A stretch of 64,000 nucleotides of DNA from Planotetraspora kaengkrachanensis (GTDB taxonomy: Bacteria > Actinomycetota > Actinomycetes > Streptosporangiales > Streptosporangiaceae). Location: NCBI RefSeq assembly GCF_016862895.1, contig NZ_BONV01000030.1:49995-113994 (forward strand), given 5' to 3'. Made by a program: the position numbers and the translations under genes. Below are positions 28,392 through 39,103 of this stretch, one piece after another (within the stretch, counting starts at the first letter, position 1; each line of letters opens with the position of its first letter). A model generated the notes under the pieces. That model did no database searches. It was not told where the DNA came from and was given only the letters and a program-made list of their open reading frames with translations.

Positions 28392-29747
28392 TCAGGCGCA
28401 GACCGTACGGACGACGTCCGCCAGGTGGTGTGCCACGGACGACGCCCGGTCGTGCGTCTCGGCCTCGACCATGACGCGGATCATCGGCTCGGTGCCGCTC
28501 GGCCGGATGAGCACCCGCCCGGTGTCGCCGAGGTCGGCCTCCGCCTTCGTGACGGCAGACAGCAGCTCGGGCGCGGACGCCTTGGCCTTGTCGACGTCGC
28601 GAACGTTCACCAGCACCTGGGGCAGCTTGGTCATCACGGACGCCAGTTCCGCCAGCGACCGCTTCGACCTCGCCACCTCGGCCATCAGGTGCAACGAGGT
28701 GAGGAGACCGTCGCCGGTCGTGGCGTGATCCAGCATGATCACGTGACCGGACTGCTCCCCGCCGAAGTTGAACCCGTGCTCCTTCATCGCCTCCAGGACG
28801 TACCGGTCGCCCACGGCGGTCTCCACCATGTTCAGCCCGGCGTTCCGAATAGCGATCTTGAATCCGAGGTTGGACATCACGGTGGCGACCACGGTGTCCT
28901 CGGCCAGGCGGCCGTCCTCGTGCATGGCCAGCGCCAGGATCGTCATGATCTGATCGCCGTCGATCTCGTCGCCGTCGGCGGTCACCGCGAGGCAACGATC
29001 GGCGTCACCGTCGTAGGCGACCCCGAGGTCGGCGCCGCGCTCGACGACGGCCTGCTTGAGGGCGTCGAGATGCGTCGATCCCACGCCTTCGTTGATGTTT
29101 AGGCCGTCCGGAGCGGCACCGATGGTCTCCACGGCGGCGCCCGAGCGCAGCAACGCCTCGGGAGCGACCATGTGCGCCGCGCCGTGCGCGCAGTCGACGA
29201 CCACGCGGAGCCCGTCCAGACGGTGGGGAAGGGTGGACAACAGGTGCGAGACATATCGATCAGCCTCGCCGTACGCCTCCCGGACCCGGCCCACGGACGG
29301 GCCGACCGGGCGGTCCCACTTCTCCCCGAGCCGCTGCTCGATCTCGTTCTCCACCGCGTCGGGCAGCTTGTACCCGCCACGCGTGAAGAACTTGACCCCG
29401 TTGTCCGGAGCCGGATTGTGGGACGCGGAGAGCATGACCCCGAGGTCGGCTCCCAGCGCGGATGTCAGATACGCGACCGCCGGGGTGGGCAGCACGCCGA
29501 GCCGAAGCACATCCACGCCTGACGACGCGAGGCCGGCGACCACGGATGCCTCAAGGAATTCCCCTGAGGCACGCGGGTCCCGGCCTACGACGGCGATCGG
29601 GCGGCCGCGCCGCCCGACGCTGGCGTGGAACGCCCCGGCGTCGCCGAGGACATGAGCGGCGGCCACGGACAGGTCCATGGCCAGTTCCGCGGTGAGGTCG
29701 CGACCCGCGACCCCACGTACCCCGTCGGTGCCGAAAAGGCGTCCCAA
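28392..29747 (-). CDS. glmM: Phosphoglucosamine mutase
   Basis: A 451-residue alpha-D-phosphohexomutase converting glucosamine-6-P to glucosamine-1-P for UDP-GlcNAc and peptidoglycan. The phosphoserine loop MLSASHNP (Ser109), the metal loop YDGDADR and the phosphate-binding RPSGTEP are present. TTG at 29747 gives the conserved start [14 protein letters not shown] and begins 1 nt after the rpsI stop; no ATG or GTG is suitably placed. It is the last gene of rplM-rpsI-glmM. The glutamine:F6P aminotransferase gene glmS, often nearby, is not in the window. Confidence 0.95.
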   Translation of the reverse strand: MGRLFGTDGVRGVAGRDLTAELAMDLSVAAAHVLGDAGAFHASVGRRGRPIAVVGRDPRASGEFLEASVVAGLASSGVDVLRLGVLPTPAVAYLTSALGADLGVMLSASHNPAPDNGVKFFTRGGYKLPDAVENEIEQRLGEKWDRPVGPSVGRVREAYGEADRYVSHLLSTLPHRLDGLRVVVDCAHGAAHMVAPEALLRSGAAVETIGAAPDGLNINEGVGSTHLDALKQAVVERGADLGVAYDGDADRCLAVTADGDEIDGDQIMTILALAMHEDGRLAEDTVVATVMSNLGFKIAIRNAGLNMVETAVGDRYVLEAMKEHGFNFGGEQSGHVIMLDHATTGDGLLTSLHLMAEVARSKRSLAELASVMTKLPQVLVNVRDVDKAKASAPELLSAVTKAEADLGDTGRVLIRPSGTEPMIRVMVEAETHDRASSVAHHLADVVRTVCA

Positions 29748-29748
29748 C

Positions 29749-30270
<522 letters not shown>

Positions 30271-30300
30271 GGTTCTCCTCTTACTTTCCTGGCTCGACGA

Positions 30301-30744
30301 TTACTGGGCGATCTGGGTGATCTCGAAGGTCACAGGCTTCTGGGCCTGGTGCGGGTGGTCGGCTCCCGCGTAGACCTTGAGCTTCTTGGCCATCTTCCGG
30401 CCGAGGGCGTTCTTGGGCAGCATGCCCTTGACCGCCTTCTCCACGGCCCGGTCCGGCCGCTTCTCCATGAGCTCGCCGTAGGTCACGGCACGCAGACCAC
30501 CGGGGTAGCCCGAGTGGCGGTAGGCCTTCTTCTGCTCGAGCTTGTTGCCGGTCAGGGCGATCTTGTCCGCGTTGATGATGATGACGAAGTCACCGGTGTC
30601 GACATGCGGAGCGAAGATCGGCTTGTGCTTGCCGCGAAGCAGATTGGCGACGTGGCTGGCCAGCCGGCCGAGCACGACGTCGGTGGCGTCGATGACGTAC
30701 CACTGACGTTCGACGTCGTTGGGCTTCGGTGAGAACGTGCGCAC
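30301..30744 (-). CDS. rplM: 50S ribosomal protein L13
   Basis: 147 residues. L13 is an early assembly protein of the large subunit. The [16 protein letters not shown] opening and [19 protein letters not shown] are diagnostic. The GTG at 30744 ([15 protein letters not shown]) is chosen, with GAAGG about 7 nt upstream; the frame runs on to 30801 without family similarity. First gene of rplM-rpsI-glmM. Confidence 0.97.
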   Translation of the reverse strand: MRTFSPKPNDVERQWYVIDATDVVLGRLASHVANLLRGKHKPIFAPHVDTGDFVIIINADKIALTGNKLEQKKAYRHSGYPGGLRAVTYGELMEKRPDRAVEKAVKGMLPKNALGRKMAKKLKVYAGADHPHQAQKPVTFEITQIAQ

Positions 30745-30886
30745 GGCAGTGCCTTCTGTCGGGATGTGAACTCTCGGTAGGTTGCGCAGGCACGACGACA
30801 ACCTCCGTCTCCACTGAACGGGAGAAGACGCCGGACGCGCCGCGAGCCGGTCTTATCGCAGACCGATCCACACACAACGAACTAGC

Positions 30887-30916
30887 AGACTAACCGACCT
30901 CCTGCGACGGGGTCAA
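30887..30916 (-). promoter_or_regulatory. Principal-sigma promoter for rplM-rpsI-glmM
   Basis: TTGACC - 18 nt - TAGTCT on the minus strand. The leader to rplM is about 135 nt and contains a CGGTCT-GCGATA-AGACCG stem-loop just downstream of the predicted start. Confidence 0.6.
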
Positions 30917-31042
30917 AACGACGCCCAGAAGCAAGAAGATCAGACGGACATCTGACTCCGAGGTAACATTTGAACGTTCAGCAAATACTTTCCCGTTGTC
31001 CCCTTCTTCCACATGCCGCGGATCTCTATATTTGACTGCGCT

Positions 31043-31798
31043 ATGTGGCAGACCCCTCACACCCGGCATACCCGGCGGACTCCCCGACGCGGAGCTCGCG
31101 TGGGGCTGCTGGCGTGCGTGCTGGCGATCCTGCTCTTCGGGGTCGTCGTCGGCAGGATGACCCTCAACGGCGGCGGCGTCGACGAGGTCTACCTGCGCAA
31201 TTCCCAGCCTTCCCCCAGCGCGGTCGCCGCGAGCCGCAGGGACCGCCCGCCGCTGGAGGCCGTACGGCCGAAGGCCGCCGCGTCCCGGGCGGCCACCTCG
31301 ATCACCCGGCCGACCGCCACGGCGACCACGCCGACCACGCCGAGCGCGGGACCGTCAGACCGGGGGCCGCAGCGCAACCCCGGTTTCACCCGTCCTCCGT
31401 CACGTGACGGCGGCGCCAGGACCTTCACCAGCAAGAAGGTCGTGCAACTGGTCAACGTCGAGCGAGCCAAGGCCGGATGCCGGCCGCTGCGCCTGGATCT
31501 GCGTCTCGTCAGGTCGGCGCAGGTCCACTCGGCGGAGATGGCCAAGAGCAACGTCTTCGACCACAACTCCCCCGACGGCGAGACGCCCTGGGCGCGGATG
31601 GCCGAGGCGGGCTACAAGGACGGCGGGGCGGAGAACATCGCCCGCGGCTACCGATCGGCCGAAGAGGCGGTCCGCGGCTGGATGAACAGCCCGGGGCACA
31701 GCCGCAACGTCCTCAACTGCCGACTGGTGGCGACGGGAGTGGCGGTGGCCCTCGGACCTGGGGGTCCATGGTGGACCCAGGACTTCGGGTATTCGTGA
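31043..31798 (+). CDS. CAP-domain (SCP/PR1-like) secreted or anchored protein
   Basis: 251 residues. An N-terminal membrane segment (about 19-38) after a basic stretch is followed by a Thr/Pro/Ala-rich linker (about 55-125). A CAP domain follows at about 135-251. CAP signatures are VHSAEMAKSNVFDHNSPDG, AENIARGY and GWMNSPGHSRNVLN, giving the conserved histidines and glutamate of the cavity. Bacterial CAP proteins are extracellular with largely unknown roles (some bind lipids or metals). The ATG at 31043 has no Shine-Dalgarno; TATATT (31027-31032) ends 10 nt upstream. It is divergent from rplM and 41 nt before the next envelope gene. Confidence 0.87.
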   Translation: MWQTPHTRHTRRTPRRGARVGLLACVLAILLFGVVVGRMTLNGGGVDEVYLRNSQPSPSAVAASRRDRPPLEAVRPKAAASRAATSITRPTATATTPTTPSAGPSDRGPQRNPGFTRPPSRDGGARTFTSKKVVQLVNVERAKAGCRPLRLDLRLVRSAQVHSAEMAKSNVFDHNSPDGETPWARMAEAGYKDGGAENIARGYRSAEEAVRGWMNSPGHSRNVLNCRLVATGVAVALGPGGPWWTQDFGYS

Positions 31799-31826
31799 CC
31801 TTTCCTCATGTGCTCTGATACCCGGC

Positions 31827-31832
31827 TAATCT
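31827..31832 (+). promoter_or_regulatory. -10 hexamer for the 418-residue membrane protein
   Basis: TAATCT fits TANNNT and ends 7 nt before ATG 31840. No ribosome-binding site is present, so a leaderless transcript is predicted. Confidence 0.45.
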
Positions 31833-31839
31833 CGGGCGC

Positions 31840-33096
31840 ATGGGTTATCCCGGCGACCAACATCCACATCGCCAGCCGTTGACACCTCCCGACCCGCCGA
31901 GCCGGCGGGACGCCCAGCCGCACCAGGCCGAGGAGACCTCCTCGCCATGGGGCGGACCGCGCACTCGGGAGCCCTCGCCCTTCGAGACCGGTGAGATCGC
32001 CGCACCGTACGGCGCGGCGGGCGGATACCGGCAGGACACCCCGCCGTACGGTGCCGGGCCCGGCCCCCGTCAGGACTCGCCCTTCGGTGGTGGCCCCGGG
32101 CACCAGCAGGACTCACCCTTCGGCGGCGGCCCGGGGTACCCGCAGGACCCGTCCTTCGGCGGATCCGGACTCCAGCAGGGCTCGTCCTTCGGCGCCGGGC
32201 CCGGGTACCAGCAGGACGCGCAGCCCTACGGGGCGCCGTCGAACGATCGCTGGCAGAACGACTCGGGACAGGGCTACGGCAATCCGCCGACCGCGCTCGA
32301 ATCGTTCGGCGCGGGCCCCTCGGCGCCTCCGCCCGGCCCGCCTCCGCCACCCGAGCCGAAGTGGGATCCCGACGCCCCGGTGCCGTTGTGGCGTCGTCCG
32401 ATCGTTTTCGGCATCGCGCTCGTCGCCCTGATCGCCGCGCTCTTCGCCGGGCTCTGGGTCGCCGCGAAGAACGACAAGCCGCCGGTGCGCAAGCAGGCCG
32501 TGCCGACGCCGACGATCGTCGTGCCGTCGGGTCCCGGCGGCAAGTTCGGCTACGCCGAGTCCCGCGCCACGGACAAGTCGGCGCTGACCGTCAAGGAACT
32601 GTTCGGCAAGAAGAAGATCACCCAGAACAAGCACTCCTATCAGATGACGGTGTGGCGCACGGAGAAGAAGTGCGCCGACGGCATCTCCGGAACGAAGATC
32701 ACGAAGGCGCTGAAGTCGGGCTCCTGCACGCAGATGATCCGCGCGAGCTTCCGGGACGCCAAGGGCTCGATCATCGGCACCGTCGGCGTGGCGAACCTGA
32801 AGACCGCGGGCGGCGCGAAGAAGGTGGCCTCGGCGGGCGGCGGCGGTGAGCGCACCGACTACCTCAAGCCGTTGCCGGGCAAGGACTCGGTCACCAAGAA
32901 CCTCGGCGCCGGCGAGGCGTACGCCGGCGGCTGGACGCACGGCCACTACACCGTCCTGCTGTGGTTCCAGTTCAAGGACGGCCACAAGCCGAGCAAGACC
33001 GGCTTGAAGCAGCTCTACCAGGCCGCGGTGGACATCACCGATGCGACCGTTTTCCCTGCCCTCGAAACCCGTTCGCTCACCGGGGGACCCGCCTGA
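31840..33096 (+). CDS. Single-pass membrane protein with disordered repeat region and conserved exported domain (paralogue 1)
   Basis: 418 residues of unknown function. Residues 1-180 are Pro/Gly/Gln/Ser-rich and disordered, with about five imperfect 12-residue repeats around QDSPFGGGPG (about 64-131). A membrane span lies at about 188-208 (preceded by WRRP), so the N-terminus is cytoplasmic. The exported part is about 200 residues with Cys278 and Cys296, then MIRASFRDAKGSIIGTVGVA and EAYAGGWTHGHYTVLLWFQF. The last 150 residues align by eye with the end of the 1005-residue protein encoded next. A 118-nt spacer separates the two genes, each with its own -10. Confidence 0.82.
   Translation: MGYPGDQHPHRQPLTPPDPPSRRDAQPHQAEETSSPWGGPRTREPSPFETGEIAAPYGAAGGYRQDTPPYGAGPGPRQDSPFGGGPGHQQDSPFGGGPGYPQDPSFGGSGLQQGSSFGAGPGYQQDAQPYGAPSNDRWQNDSGQGYGNPPTALESFGAGPSAPPPGPPPPPEPKWDPDAPVPLWRRPIVFGIALVALIAALFAGLWVAAKNDKPPVRKQAVPTPTIVVPSGPGGKFGYAESRATDKSALTVKELFGKKKITQNKHSYQMTVWRTEKKCADGISGTKITKALKSGSCTQMIRASFRDAKGSIIGTVGVANLKTAGGAKKVASAGGGGERTDYLKPLPGKDSVTKNLGAGEAYAGGWTHGHYTVLLWFQFKDGHKPSKTGLKQLYQAAVDITDATVFPALETRSLTGGPA
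32029..32232 (+). repeat. Imperfect tandem repeats coding for QDSPFGGGPG-type units
   Basis: About five 36-nt units encode R/Q-Q-D-S-P-F-G-G-G-P-G with drift (PYGAGPG, SFGGSG, SFGAGPG). These are coding repeats within the disordered cytoplasmic region. Confidence 0.7.
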
Positions 33097-33201
33097 CACG
33101 ACTGGTCACCAGTGCGTTCATAAGGTGATCTTCTCGGACGAACGGCCCCCGAGGTCCCCTCGGAAACGCCCATAGCGACACGGCGATCTCGTCTGCGCCG
33201 A

Positions 33202-33207
33202 TACGCT
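33202..33207 (+). promoter_or_regulatory. -10 hexamer for the 1005-residue membrane protein
   Basis: TACGCT ends 7 nt before ATG 33215. It is the same hexamer and spacing class as at coaA and acpS. Confidence 0.45.
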
Positions 33208-33214
33208 TCCGGCT

Positions 33215-36200
33215 ATGCGTGGCCAGGATTCCGGTTCCGAGCACGAAAACGATATGGCATGGACCCGCCGTGAGGCGGACGCCCAGAGCTCGGCGGCAGC
33301 CCCTACACCACCGCCGAGCTTCGGCCGTTCGCCCGCCGGGGAGGCGGCGTGGACTGCCGAAGATGAGCCCGCCTACAGCTGGTTCGCACCGCCCCAGACG
33401 GAGGCCCGCGAGGCTGAGACCTCCGACCGTTTCGAGGACACCAACCAGTTCAGGGCCATCAAGCCGTCCGACTCGTTCCCGCCTTTCCAGCCTTCCGGCA
33501 CTCCACCGGTCCCCCACCACGACGGCCTCGACGCCGCGGAGGGGACGGCGTTCACGCCCGAGCCCGGACCGGAGACCACGGCCAGGCTGAGGTCGGCGCC
33601 CGGGATCGCGCCCGTGCCGGAGACGGCCCCCGGCCCGGGGATCACACCCGCACCGGAAGCCGCCCCCGCACCGGGGATCACGCCGTATGCCGCCGGACCC
33701 GGAGGGCACACGCCGAGCCCATCGGCTGCGCAGGGAGCCTTCGCCCCTCAGCCCGAAGACCCGCACCACCAGCCGGAGCAGCTGTGGCCGGCCGACACCT
33801 GGCGGGACGACGGCTGGTCCGGCGGCGGCACAGCGCAGGGCCCCGCCACCGCCCAGGACCCCGCCACCACGCAGGACCCCGGCGCCACCCGGGATGTCTT
33901 CAGAGCCGGAGAGGCGGTCGACGCGGGGGCGCATCCGGTCCAGCCCGCCGATCCGTACGCCCTCCCGGCGGAGCCCGGCGGCCATGGCGACTGGCCTCCA
34001 CCGTGGACCCCGCCTCCCAACCTGGAGGATCACTCCCGGCCGTGGAGTCCCGACCCCGGCGTGAGCGCGTCGGACGACACGCCTTACCGCGAAGGGTCCT
34101 GGCCCGCACGGCACGCGGCATGGCCGACTCCCGCACCTGAGACGTACGGGACCTCCCAGCCGACTCCGGCTCCGGAGGCGTACACCCCCGCCCACGGCGC
34201 TTCCGAGACGTACGGCACCGCTCTGCCGTACGACCTGGTCGATCCGGGCGACCCGCTCGGGCACGGCCGCCACGCCGACGGCGCCACCACCGCCACGCCC
34301 GCGAACGACGCCCCCGCCCCGGACGCCTCTGGCCTGGACATCCCCGTCTCAGGTGCTCCCGTCTTCGGGGCCCCGGTTTACGACACTTCCCGCCACGACC
34401 TCCCAGGTCAGGACGTCGTGGACATCCCCGTCCTCGACACCCCGGTCGCCGGTGCACCCCGACACGATGTGGCCGCCCACGGCAGGTCCGGACGGGATGA
34501 CCTCGCCTTTGGCGCCCCGGTTCTCGGCGCGCCCGTCTACGACGCGCCCTTCCTGACCGCACCCGACCACGGGACATCCGGCGACGTCTTCGACCTCGAC
34601 GGCGCACCGCAGGGGGGAGACCCGAGCGGCGAGGCCGGGGAGCACGCCGACGGAGCCGAGTCCGCGTCCGCCCGGCCCGCCGAGCCAGGAGACGTCCCCG
34701 TCTGGCCTCCGCGGCTGACCGGCGACGAGGCCCTCGCCGAGGGCAGGCACCTCCATCACGAGGCGCCTCCCGTCGAGCACGATGCGGCCGTCATCGAGGT
34801 GGCCGACGCCAGAACGGTGTGGCCGCTGGGCTCGTCCGCGGTGCGCCCTGACGTTCCCGCAGCGGAACAGCCCGCGCCTGTGGACCCGGCCGACTTCCGG
34901 ACGGGCGGATACGAGCCGCTTTCCGAGGCCACGCTCCCCGCCGGTCTCGCAGCCGGGGCCCCGTCCGGCCCCGCGTCCGACGAGGCTCTCACAGGGCCCG
35001 CCCGACACGAGGCCCCTTCCGGCGCCCTCGATCCCTGGGGGTCCGGAGGCGGAGAGGGCACGCCGACCGGGACCGTACGATCTCTGTGGCCGCGTCTCGA
35101 GAATGATCCTTCCGAATCCGGTCAGGGTCCCGATGAGGCGATCGCGCTGGCGATCACGCCGACGTCGGGTTTTCCCCCGCCGGAGACCGGGCTCCACGCT
35201 CTGCCCATCGAGGAGCCCTCAGGAGCGCGGCCCCCGCAGACACCGACCCCCCACACGACACCTGGACACATGCCCCCCGCTCCAACACCGCAGAATCCCG
35301 CCTCCGCCCCGACGACCCCCTTCGCCTTCACCCCGGTCACGCCGCCCAAGGCGGCCATGAAGAGCCTGCCCGCCGGATTCGACTCGCTCGGAGCCACTCC
35401 TGAGTTCGACGCCGACGGCCCGGCCACCACCCCTCAGCCCAAGGTTCCCGTCCTCCCTGGTCCGCCGCCGGATCTCCCCCCGGTCTCCCAGGACGACCGG
35501 GGCAGGCCGGCCTCCGGGATGTCCAAGAGGCTGCTGCTCGCCGCCGCCGGCGCCGTGGTCATCGCCGGCATCGGCGCGGCCGCGTTCTACGCCTATACGG
35601 GCCAGCCGACGACCGGCACGACCACCGCCGCACCCGCGGCCGCGCCCTCGGCGGCCGGCACACCGGACGTGGCGGAGGCTCCCTCCCCGAAGCCGGCGGC
35701 GGCCACGATCCTCGACTCGCAGAAGACCGATCCCAGGAAGATGTCGCTGACGGAGGCCTTCCCCGTGTCACGGGTGACCGTCGGCGGGCGCGCCTACAGA
35801 CGGGTCAAGGTCGGCAGCACCGACACGTGCGGCCAGGCGGCCGGCGGCGCGTTCGCGGTGGCACTGCAGAAGCAGAAGTGCAGCCGGGTGCTCCGGGCGA
35901 CCTACGTGGACTCGAAGAAGCAGTTCGCGGTCACGACCGGGATAGCGGTCCTGCCCACCAAGCAGGCCGCGCTCACCGTCGACCAGAGCAAGAATCTCGG
36001 CGGCAATCAGTGGTTCCGGGGCCTCGACGGCACCGCGGAGACGTCGACCGACCGGGTGACGATCTCCGGCGGATACGCCGCGGGGATGGTCTGGGGCCGC
36101 TACATCGTGTTCAGCTACGCGACCTACGCCGACGGCCACACACCCGACCTCAAGGACAAGAGCCTCGGCCCGGTGAGCAGCGCCTTCCGTGACCACACCG

Positions 36201-36232
36201 CCCAAGTGCTGGAAAAGCGCCTCACGAGTTGA
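33215..36232 (+). CDS. Giant disordered single-pass membrane protein with conserved exported domain (paralogue 2)
   Basis: 1005 residues of unknown function. About 768 residues are Pro/Ala/Thr/Asp/Gly-rich, acidic and without predicted fold, including internal repeats such as APGIxP (about 128-160) and FGAPVxGAPVYD (about 374-457). A KR-flanked membrane span lies at about 772-793, then a Thr/Ala/Pro linker, then a 150-residue exported domain with Cys872 and Cys889, [20 protein letters not shown] and [20 protein letters not shown]. That domain is paralogous to the end of the preceding gene product. It overlaps the convergent truA by 11 nt. The long inside tail and small outside domain suggest a sensing or scaffolding role, which is inference. 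Confidence 0.8.
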   Translation: MRGQDSGSEHENDMAWTRREADAQSSAAAPTPPPSFGRSPAGEAAWTAEDEPAYSWFAPPQTEAREAETSDRFEDTNQFRAIKPSDSFPPFQPSGTPPVPHHDGLDAAEGTAFTPEPGPETTARLRSAPGIAPVPETAPGPGITPAPEAAPAPGITPYAAGPGGHTPSPSAAQGAFAPQPEDPHHQPEQLWPADTWRDDGWSGGGTAQGPATAQDPATTQDPGATRDVFRAGEAVDAGAHPVQPADPYALPAEPGGHGDWPPPWTPPPNLEDHSRPWSPDPGVSASDDTPYREGSWPARHAAWPTPAPETYGTSQPTPAPEAYTPAHGASETYGTALPYDLVDPGDPLGHGRHADGATTATPANDAPAPDASGLDIPVSGAPVFGAPVYDTSRHDLPGQDVVDIPVLDTPVAGAPRHDVAAHGRSGRDDLAFGAPVLGAPVYDAPFLTAPDHGTSGDVFDLDGAPQGGDPSGEAGEHADGAESASARPAEPGDVPVWPPRLTGDEALAEGRHLHHEAPPVEHDAAVIEVADARTVWPLGSSAVRPDVPAAEQPAPVDPADFRTGGYEPLSEATLPAGLAAGAPSGPASDEALTGPARHEAPSGALDPWGSGGGEGTPTGTVRSLWPRLENDPSESGQGPDEAIALAITPTSGFPPPETGLHALPIEEPSGARPPQTPTPHTTPGHMPPAPTPQNPASAPTTPFAFTPVTPPKAAMKSLPAGFDSLGATPEFDADGPATTPQPKVPVLPGPPPDLPPVSQDDRGRPASGMSKRLLLAAAGAVVIAGIGAAAFYAYTGQPTTGTTTAAPAAAPSAAGTPDVAEAPSPKPAAATILDSQKTDPRKMSLTEAFPVSRVTVGGRAYRRVKVGSTDTCGQAAGGAFAVALQKQKCSRVLRATYVDSKKQFAVTTGIAVLPTKQAALTVDQSKNLGGNQWFRGLDGTAETSTDRVTISGGYAAGMVWGRYIVFSYATYADGHTPDLKDKSLGPVSSAFRDHTAQVLEKRLTS

Positions 36233-37160
36233 GCGTGCGAACCCGGCGCGTCGAGGCGGCGCGCCGGGCCAGTTCCTCCGCGGCCGGGTAGCCGACCTCC
36301 TCCAGCGTCAGGCCGTGCGCGGGGGCGACGTGCACGCCGGAGTCCCTGATCGCGGCGGCCAGCACGTGGCCCGGCCACTCGGCGGGGCGCCTCCCCTCGC
36401 CGACCGCGAGGAGTGAGCCGACGAGAGCCCGCACCATCGAGTGGCAGAAGGCATCTGCGACGACCGTGGCGCGAATGATCCTGTCCTCGCCCCGCGCCCA
36501 GTCGAGCCGCTGGAGTTCGCGAATCGTCGTCGCTCCCTCCCTGCTCTTGCAGAAGGCCGCGAAATCATGCTCACCGAGGAGCGCCGCGGAGGCGGCGTTG
36601 AGCAGATCCACGTCGAGGGGCCGGTTGTGCCAGACGACCTCCCGCCGCCGCAGGGGATCCACGCCACCGGGGGCGTCGGACAGGCGATAGACATATCGAC
36701 GGTACAGGGCGGAGAAACGTGCATCGAAGCCCTCAGGAGCCACGCAGACGGCCTTTACCCTGACATCCAACGGCAGAACGCCCGATAGCCGCCTAACAAG
36801 CGCAGCGAGCCACTGAGCGCCCTTCTCAGCCCAGCCCTCCACATCTACGTCCCGCTCGTCGGTCTTCCCCTGAGGGCCGGCCTCCGGGCCACCGGCGCGC
36901 CCTCTCCCCCGGGCCGAGGCGTCCAGAGAGGCCAGTGACGAGATCGCGAGATCCACATGGGCCACCTGGCCGCGGGCGTGGACTCCGGCATCGGTACGGC
37001 CGGCCACCGTCAGCGCCGGAGCGGCCTCCAGCCGCAGAACCCGGCCGAGCGCCTCTTCCAGTTCCCCCTGGACGGTCCGCCTGCCAGGCTGGCGAGCCCA
37101 CCCGGAGAACTCGGTCCCGTCGTAGGACAGGTCCATCCGCAGCCGAACGTGCCGCTCCAC
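36222..37160 (-). CDS. truA: tRNA pseudouridine(38-40) synthase TruA
   Basis: 312 residues. TruA isomerises uridines 38-40 in the anticodon arm. Catalytic aspartate motif [28 protein letters not shown] and [17 protein letters not shown] are further family signatures. An insertion of about 35 residues (about 77-112, Gly/Arg/Glu-rich) follows the catalytic strand. GTG 37160 has GAAGGG upstream; the conserved [13 protein letters not shown] begins at residue 9. It is the last gene of the long ribosomal run, 142 nt past rplQ, with the usual alpha-operon position. Confidence 0.95.
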   Translation of the reverse strand: MERHVRLRMDLSYDGTEFSGWARQPGRRTVQGELEEALGRVLRLEAAPALTVAGRTDAGVHARGQVAHVDLAISSLASLDASARGRGRAGGPEAGPQGKTDERDVDVEGWAEKGAQWLAALVRRLSGVLPLDVRVKAVCVAPEGFDARFSALYRRYVYRLSDAPGGVDPLRRREVVWHNRPLDVDLLNAASAALLGEHDFAAFCKSREGATTIRELQRLDWARGEDRIIRATVVADAFCHSMVRALVGSLLAVGEGRRPAEWPGHVLAAAIRDSGVHVAPAHGLTLEEVGYPAAEELARRAASTRRVRTLNS

Positions 37161-37248
37161 GTCACCCTTCCCGTACGGCCAGGCCTGGGCGGGTCGGCCG
37201 CGTCGATTTCCTTGCCGGCAGACCCGAGCCTGCCGTACTCAACGCGAA

Positions 37249-37287
37249 AGCGGGCCCGGCATCCCCGTGAGGAAGACCGGACCCGCT
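37249..37287 (-). terminator. Possible attenuator or terminator between rplQ and truA
   Basis: An 11-bp stem with one mismatch (37249-37259 with 37277-37287) begins 16 nt past the rplQ stop. It is followed by TTCGCGTTG, only weakly U-rich. Confidence 0.4.
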
Positions 37288-37302
37288 CTCAGGTGCCTGA
37301 AA

Positions 37303-37827
37303 TCAGGCCTCGTCCTTCTTGGCGCCGTCCGCCTCGGCGGTCTCCGGCTCCGAGGTGGCCTCGGCGCTCTCCGGAGTGGCGTCGGTCGCGGGAGCCTCGG
37401 CCTCCTCGGCCTTGGGCTCGGGCGCCGGCGCGGCGGCGGGCGTGGTCCGCGAGACCGTGACCGGGCTGAGCTGCTCGGTCACCAGCTCGATGACCGCCAT
37501 GGGAGCGTTGTCCCCCTTGCGCGGCCCGATCTTCGTGATCCGGGTGTAACCACCGGGACGCTCGGCGAAGGTCGGCGCGATCTCGGTGAAGAGGTGGTGC
37601 AGGACGCTCTTGTCGCGGACGACGGTCAGCACCTGGCGACGGTTGTGGATGTCGCCCTTCTTCGCCTTGGTGATCAGCTTCTCCGCCAGCGGCCGAAGGC
37701 GCTTGGCCTTGGCCTCGGTGGTGCGGATGCGGCCGTGCTGGAACAGCTGGGTGGCGAGGTTCGCCAGGATCAGCCGCTCGTGCGCCGGGCTGCCGCCCAG
37801 GCGCGCGCCCTTGGTGGGCTTGGGCAT
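37303..37827 (-). CDS. rplQ: 50S ribosomal protein L17
   Basis: 174 residues against about 120 in enterobacteria. The core ([21 protein letters not shown], then [20 protein letters not shown]) is followed from about residue 120 by a low-complexity Ala/Glu/Pro tail common in actinomycetes. L17 lines the exit-tunnel region. ATG 37827. It lies 99 nt downstream of rpoA. Confidence 0.97.
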   Translation of the reverse strand: MPKPTKGARLGGSPAHERLILANLATQLFQHGRIRTTEAKAKRLRPLAEKLITKAKKGDIHNRRQVLTVVRDKSVLHHLFTEIAPTFAERPGGYTRITKIGPRKGDNAPMAVIELVTEQLSPVTVSRTTPAAAPAPEPKAEEAEAPATDATPESAEATSEPETAEADGAKKDEA

Positions 37828-37926
37828 TTGATGCTCCTCATGGGATAACCCGCCCCGGCCGTATCAGGTACCGGGGTCGGGCCGACCGGCGGACCGGTCG
37901 TCACTGTCAGTGCCGTGCAGTACCGA

Positions 37927-38943
37927 TCAGTACTGCTCGGTCTCGATGAAACCGCCGTCCTCGTCGTCGTACCCTCCGCCGGCGACCGCGGTGGGGTCGA
38001 ATCCGGGCGGCGAGTCCTTCAGAGCGAGGCCCATCTCGTGCAGCTTCTGCTTGACCTCTTCGATCGACTTGGCGCCGAAGTTGCGGATGTCGAGCAGGTC
38101 CTGCTCACTGCGGGCGACGAGCTCACCCACGGTGTGGATGCCCTCGCGCTTGAGGCAGTTGTAGGAACGGACCGTGAGGTTGAGCTCCTCGATCGGCAGC
38201 GCCAGGTCGGCGGCCAGAGCCGCGTCCGTCGGCGACGGGCCGATGTCGATGCCCTCGGCCTCGACGTTGAGCTCACGGGCCAGGCCGAAGAGCTCGACGA
38301 GGGTCTTGCCCGCCGAGGCCACCGCGTCGCGGGGCTTCATGGAGGGCTTGGTCTCGACGTCGAGGATCAGACGGTCGAAGTCCGTGCGCTGCTCGACACG
38401 GGTGGCCTCGACCTTGTAGGTGACCTTGAGAACCGGGGAGTAGATCGAGTCGATCGGAATCCGGCCGATCTCCTGTCCCGGCTGCTTGTTCTGCGCCGCG
38501 GAGACGTATCCGCGGCCACGCTCGACGGTCAGCTCCATCTCGAGCTTCGCCTTGCCGTTCAGCGTGGCGATGTGCAGGTCGGGGTTGTGGACCTCGACGC
38601 CCGCGGGGGGCGCGATGTCCGCGGCCGTGACCTCACCCGGGCCCTGCTTGCGCAGGTACATCACCACGGGCTCGTCGTGCTCGGAGGAGACGACCAGCGC
38701 CTTGAGGTTGAGGATGATGTCGGTGACGTCTTCCTTGACCCCGGGAACGGTCGTGAACTCGTGGAGCACGCCCTCGATGCGGATGCTGGTGACCGCCGCC
38801 CCCGGGATGGAGGACAGCAGCGTGCGCCGCACGGAATTGCCGATGGTGTAACCGAAGCCCGGCTCCAGCGGCTCGATGACGAACCTGGACCGGTGCTCCT
38901 CGAGCGACTCCTCCTGGAGGCTCGGGCGCTGGGCGATCAGCAT
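37927..38943 (-). CDS. rpoA: DNA-directed RNA polymerase alpha subunit
   Basis: 338 residues. The N-terminal domain (about 1-230) dimerises and nucleates polymerase assembly ([20 protein letters not shown]). A linker and the C-terminal domain (about 245-320; [20 protein letters not shown]) bind UP elements and activators. The tail is acidic. ATG 38943. It lies between rpsD and rplQ in the alpha operon. Confidence 0.98.
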   Translation of the reverse strand: MLIAQRPSLQEESLEEHRSRFVIEPLEPGFGYTIGNSVRRTLLSSIPGAAVTSIRIEGVLHEFTTVPGVKEDVTDIILNLKALVVSSEHDEPVVMYLRKQGPGEVTAADIAPPAGVEVHNPDLHIATLNGKAKLEMELTVERGRGYVSAAQNKQPGQEIGRIPIDSIYSPVLKVTYKVEATRVEQRTDFDRLILDVETKPSMKPRDAVASAGKTLVELFGLARELNVEAEGIDIGPSPTDAALAADLALPIEELNLTVRSYNCLKREGIHTVGELVARSEQDLLDIRNFGAKSIEEVKQKLHEMGLALKDSPPGFDPTAVAGGGYDDEDGGFIETEQY

Positions 38944-39040
38944 GTGTTACTCCTGAATCCGGGGCAGGCCCGCGTCGCTCCGGGTCTACTGCCCCTCTGG
39001 TTACGGCGGCGCCCGCTATTTGACGCCACTCGCTAACAAC

Positions 39041-39084
39041 CATGATGCCGTACGGCCCGCCATGAGCGAGCCGTACGGCGTCAT
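39041..39084 (-). promoter_or_regulatory. Inverted repeat in the rpsD-rpoA spacer
   Basis: Two copies of GCCGTACGGC, each itself palindromic, form a 10-bp stem plus flanking pairs. On the minus strand it is followed by GGTTGTTAGC. It is possibly a partial terminator or processing site within the alpha operon. Confidence 0.4.
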
Positions 39085-39103
39085 CGTCTGATCGAGACCG
39101 CTA

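Noticed and set aside
32029..32232. Possible CRISPR or minisatellite array
   Set aside because: Units are contiguous 36-nt coding repeats without spacers, in frame with a membrane protein.
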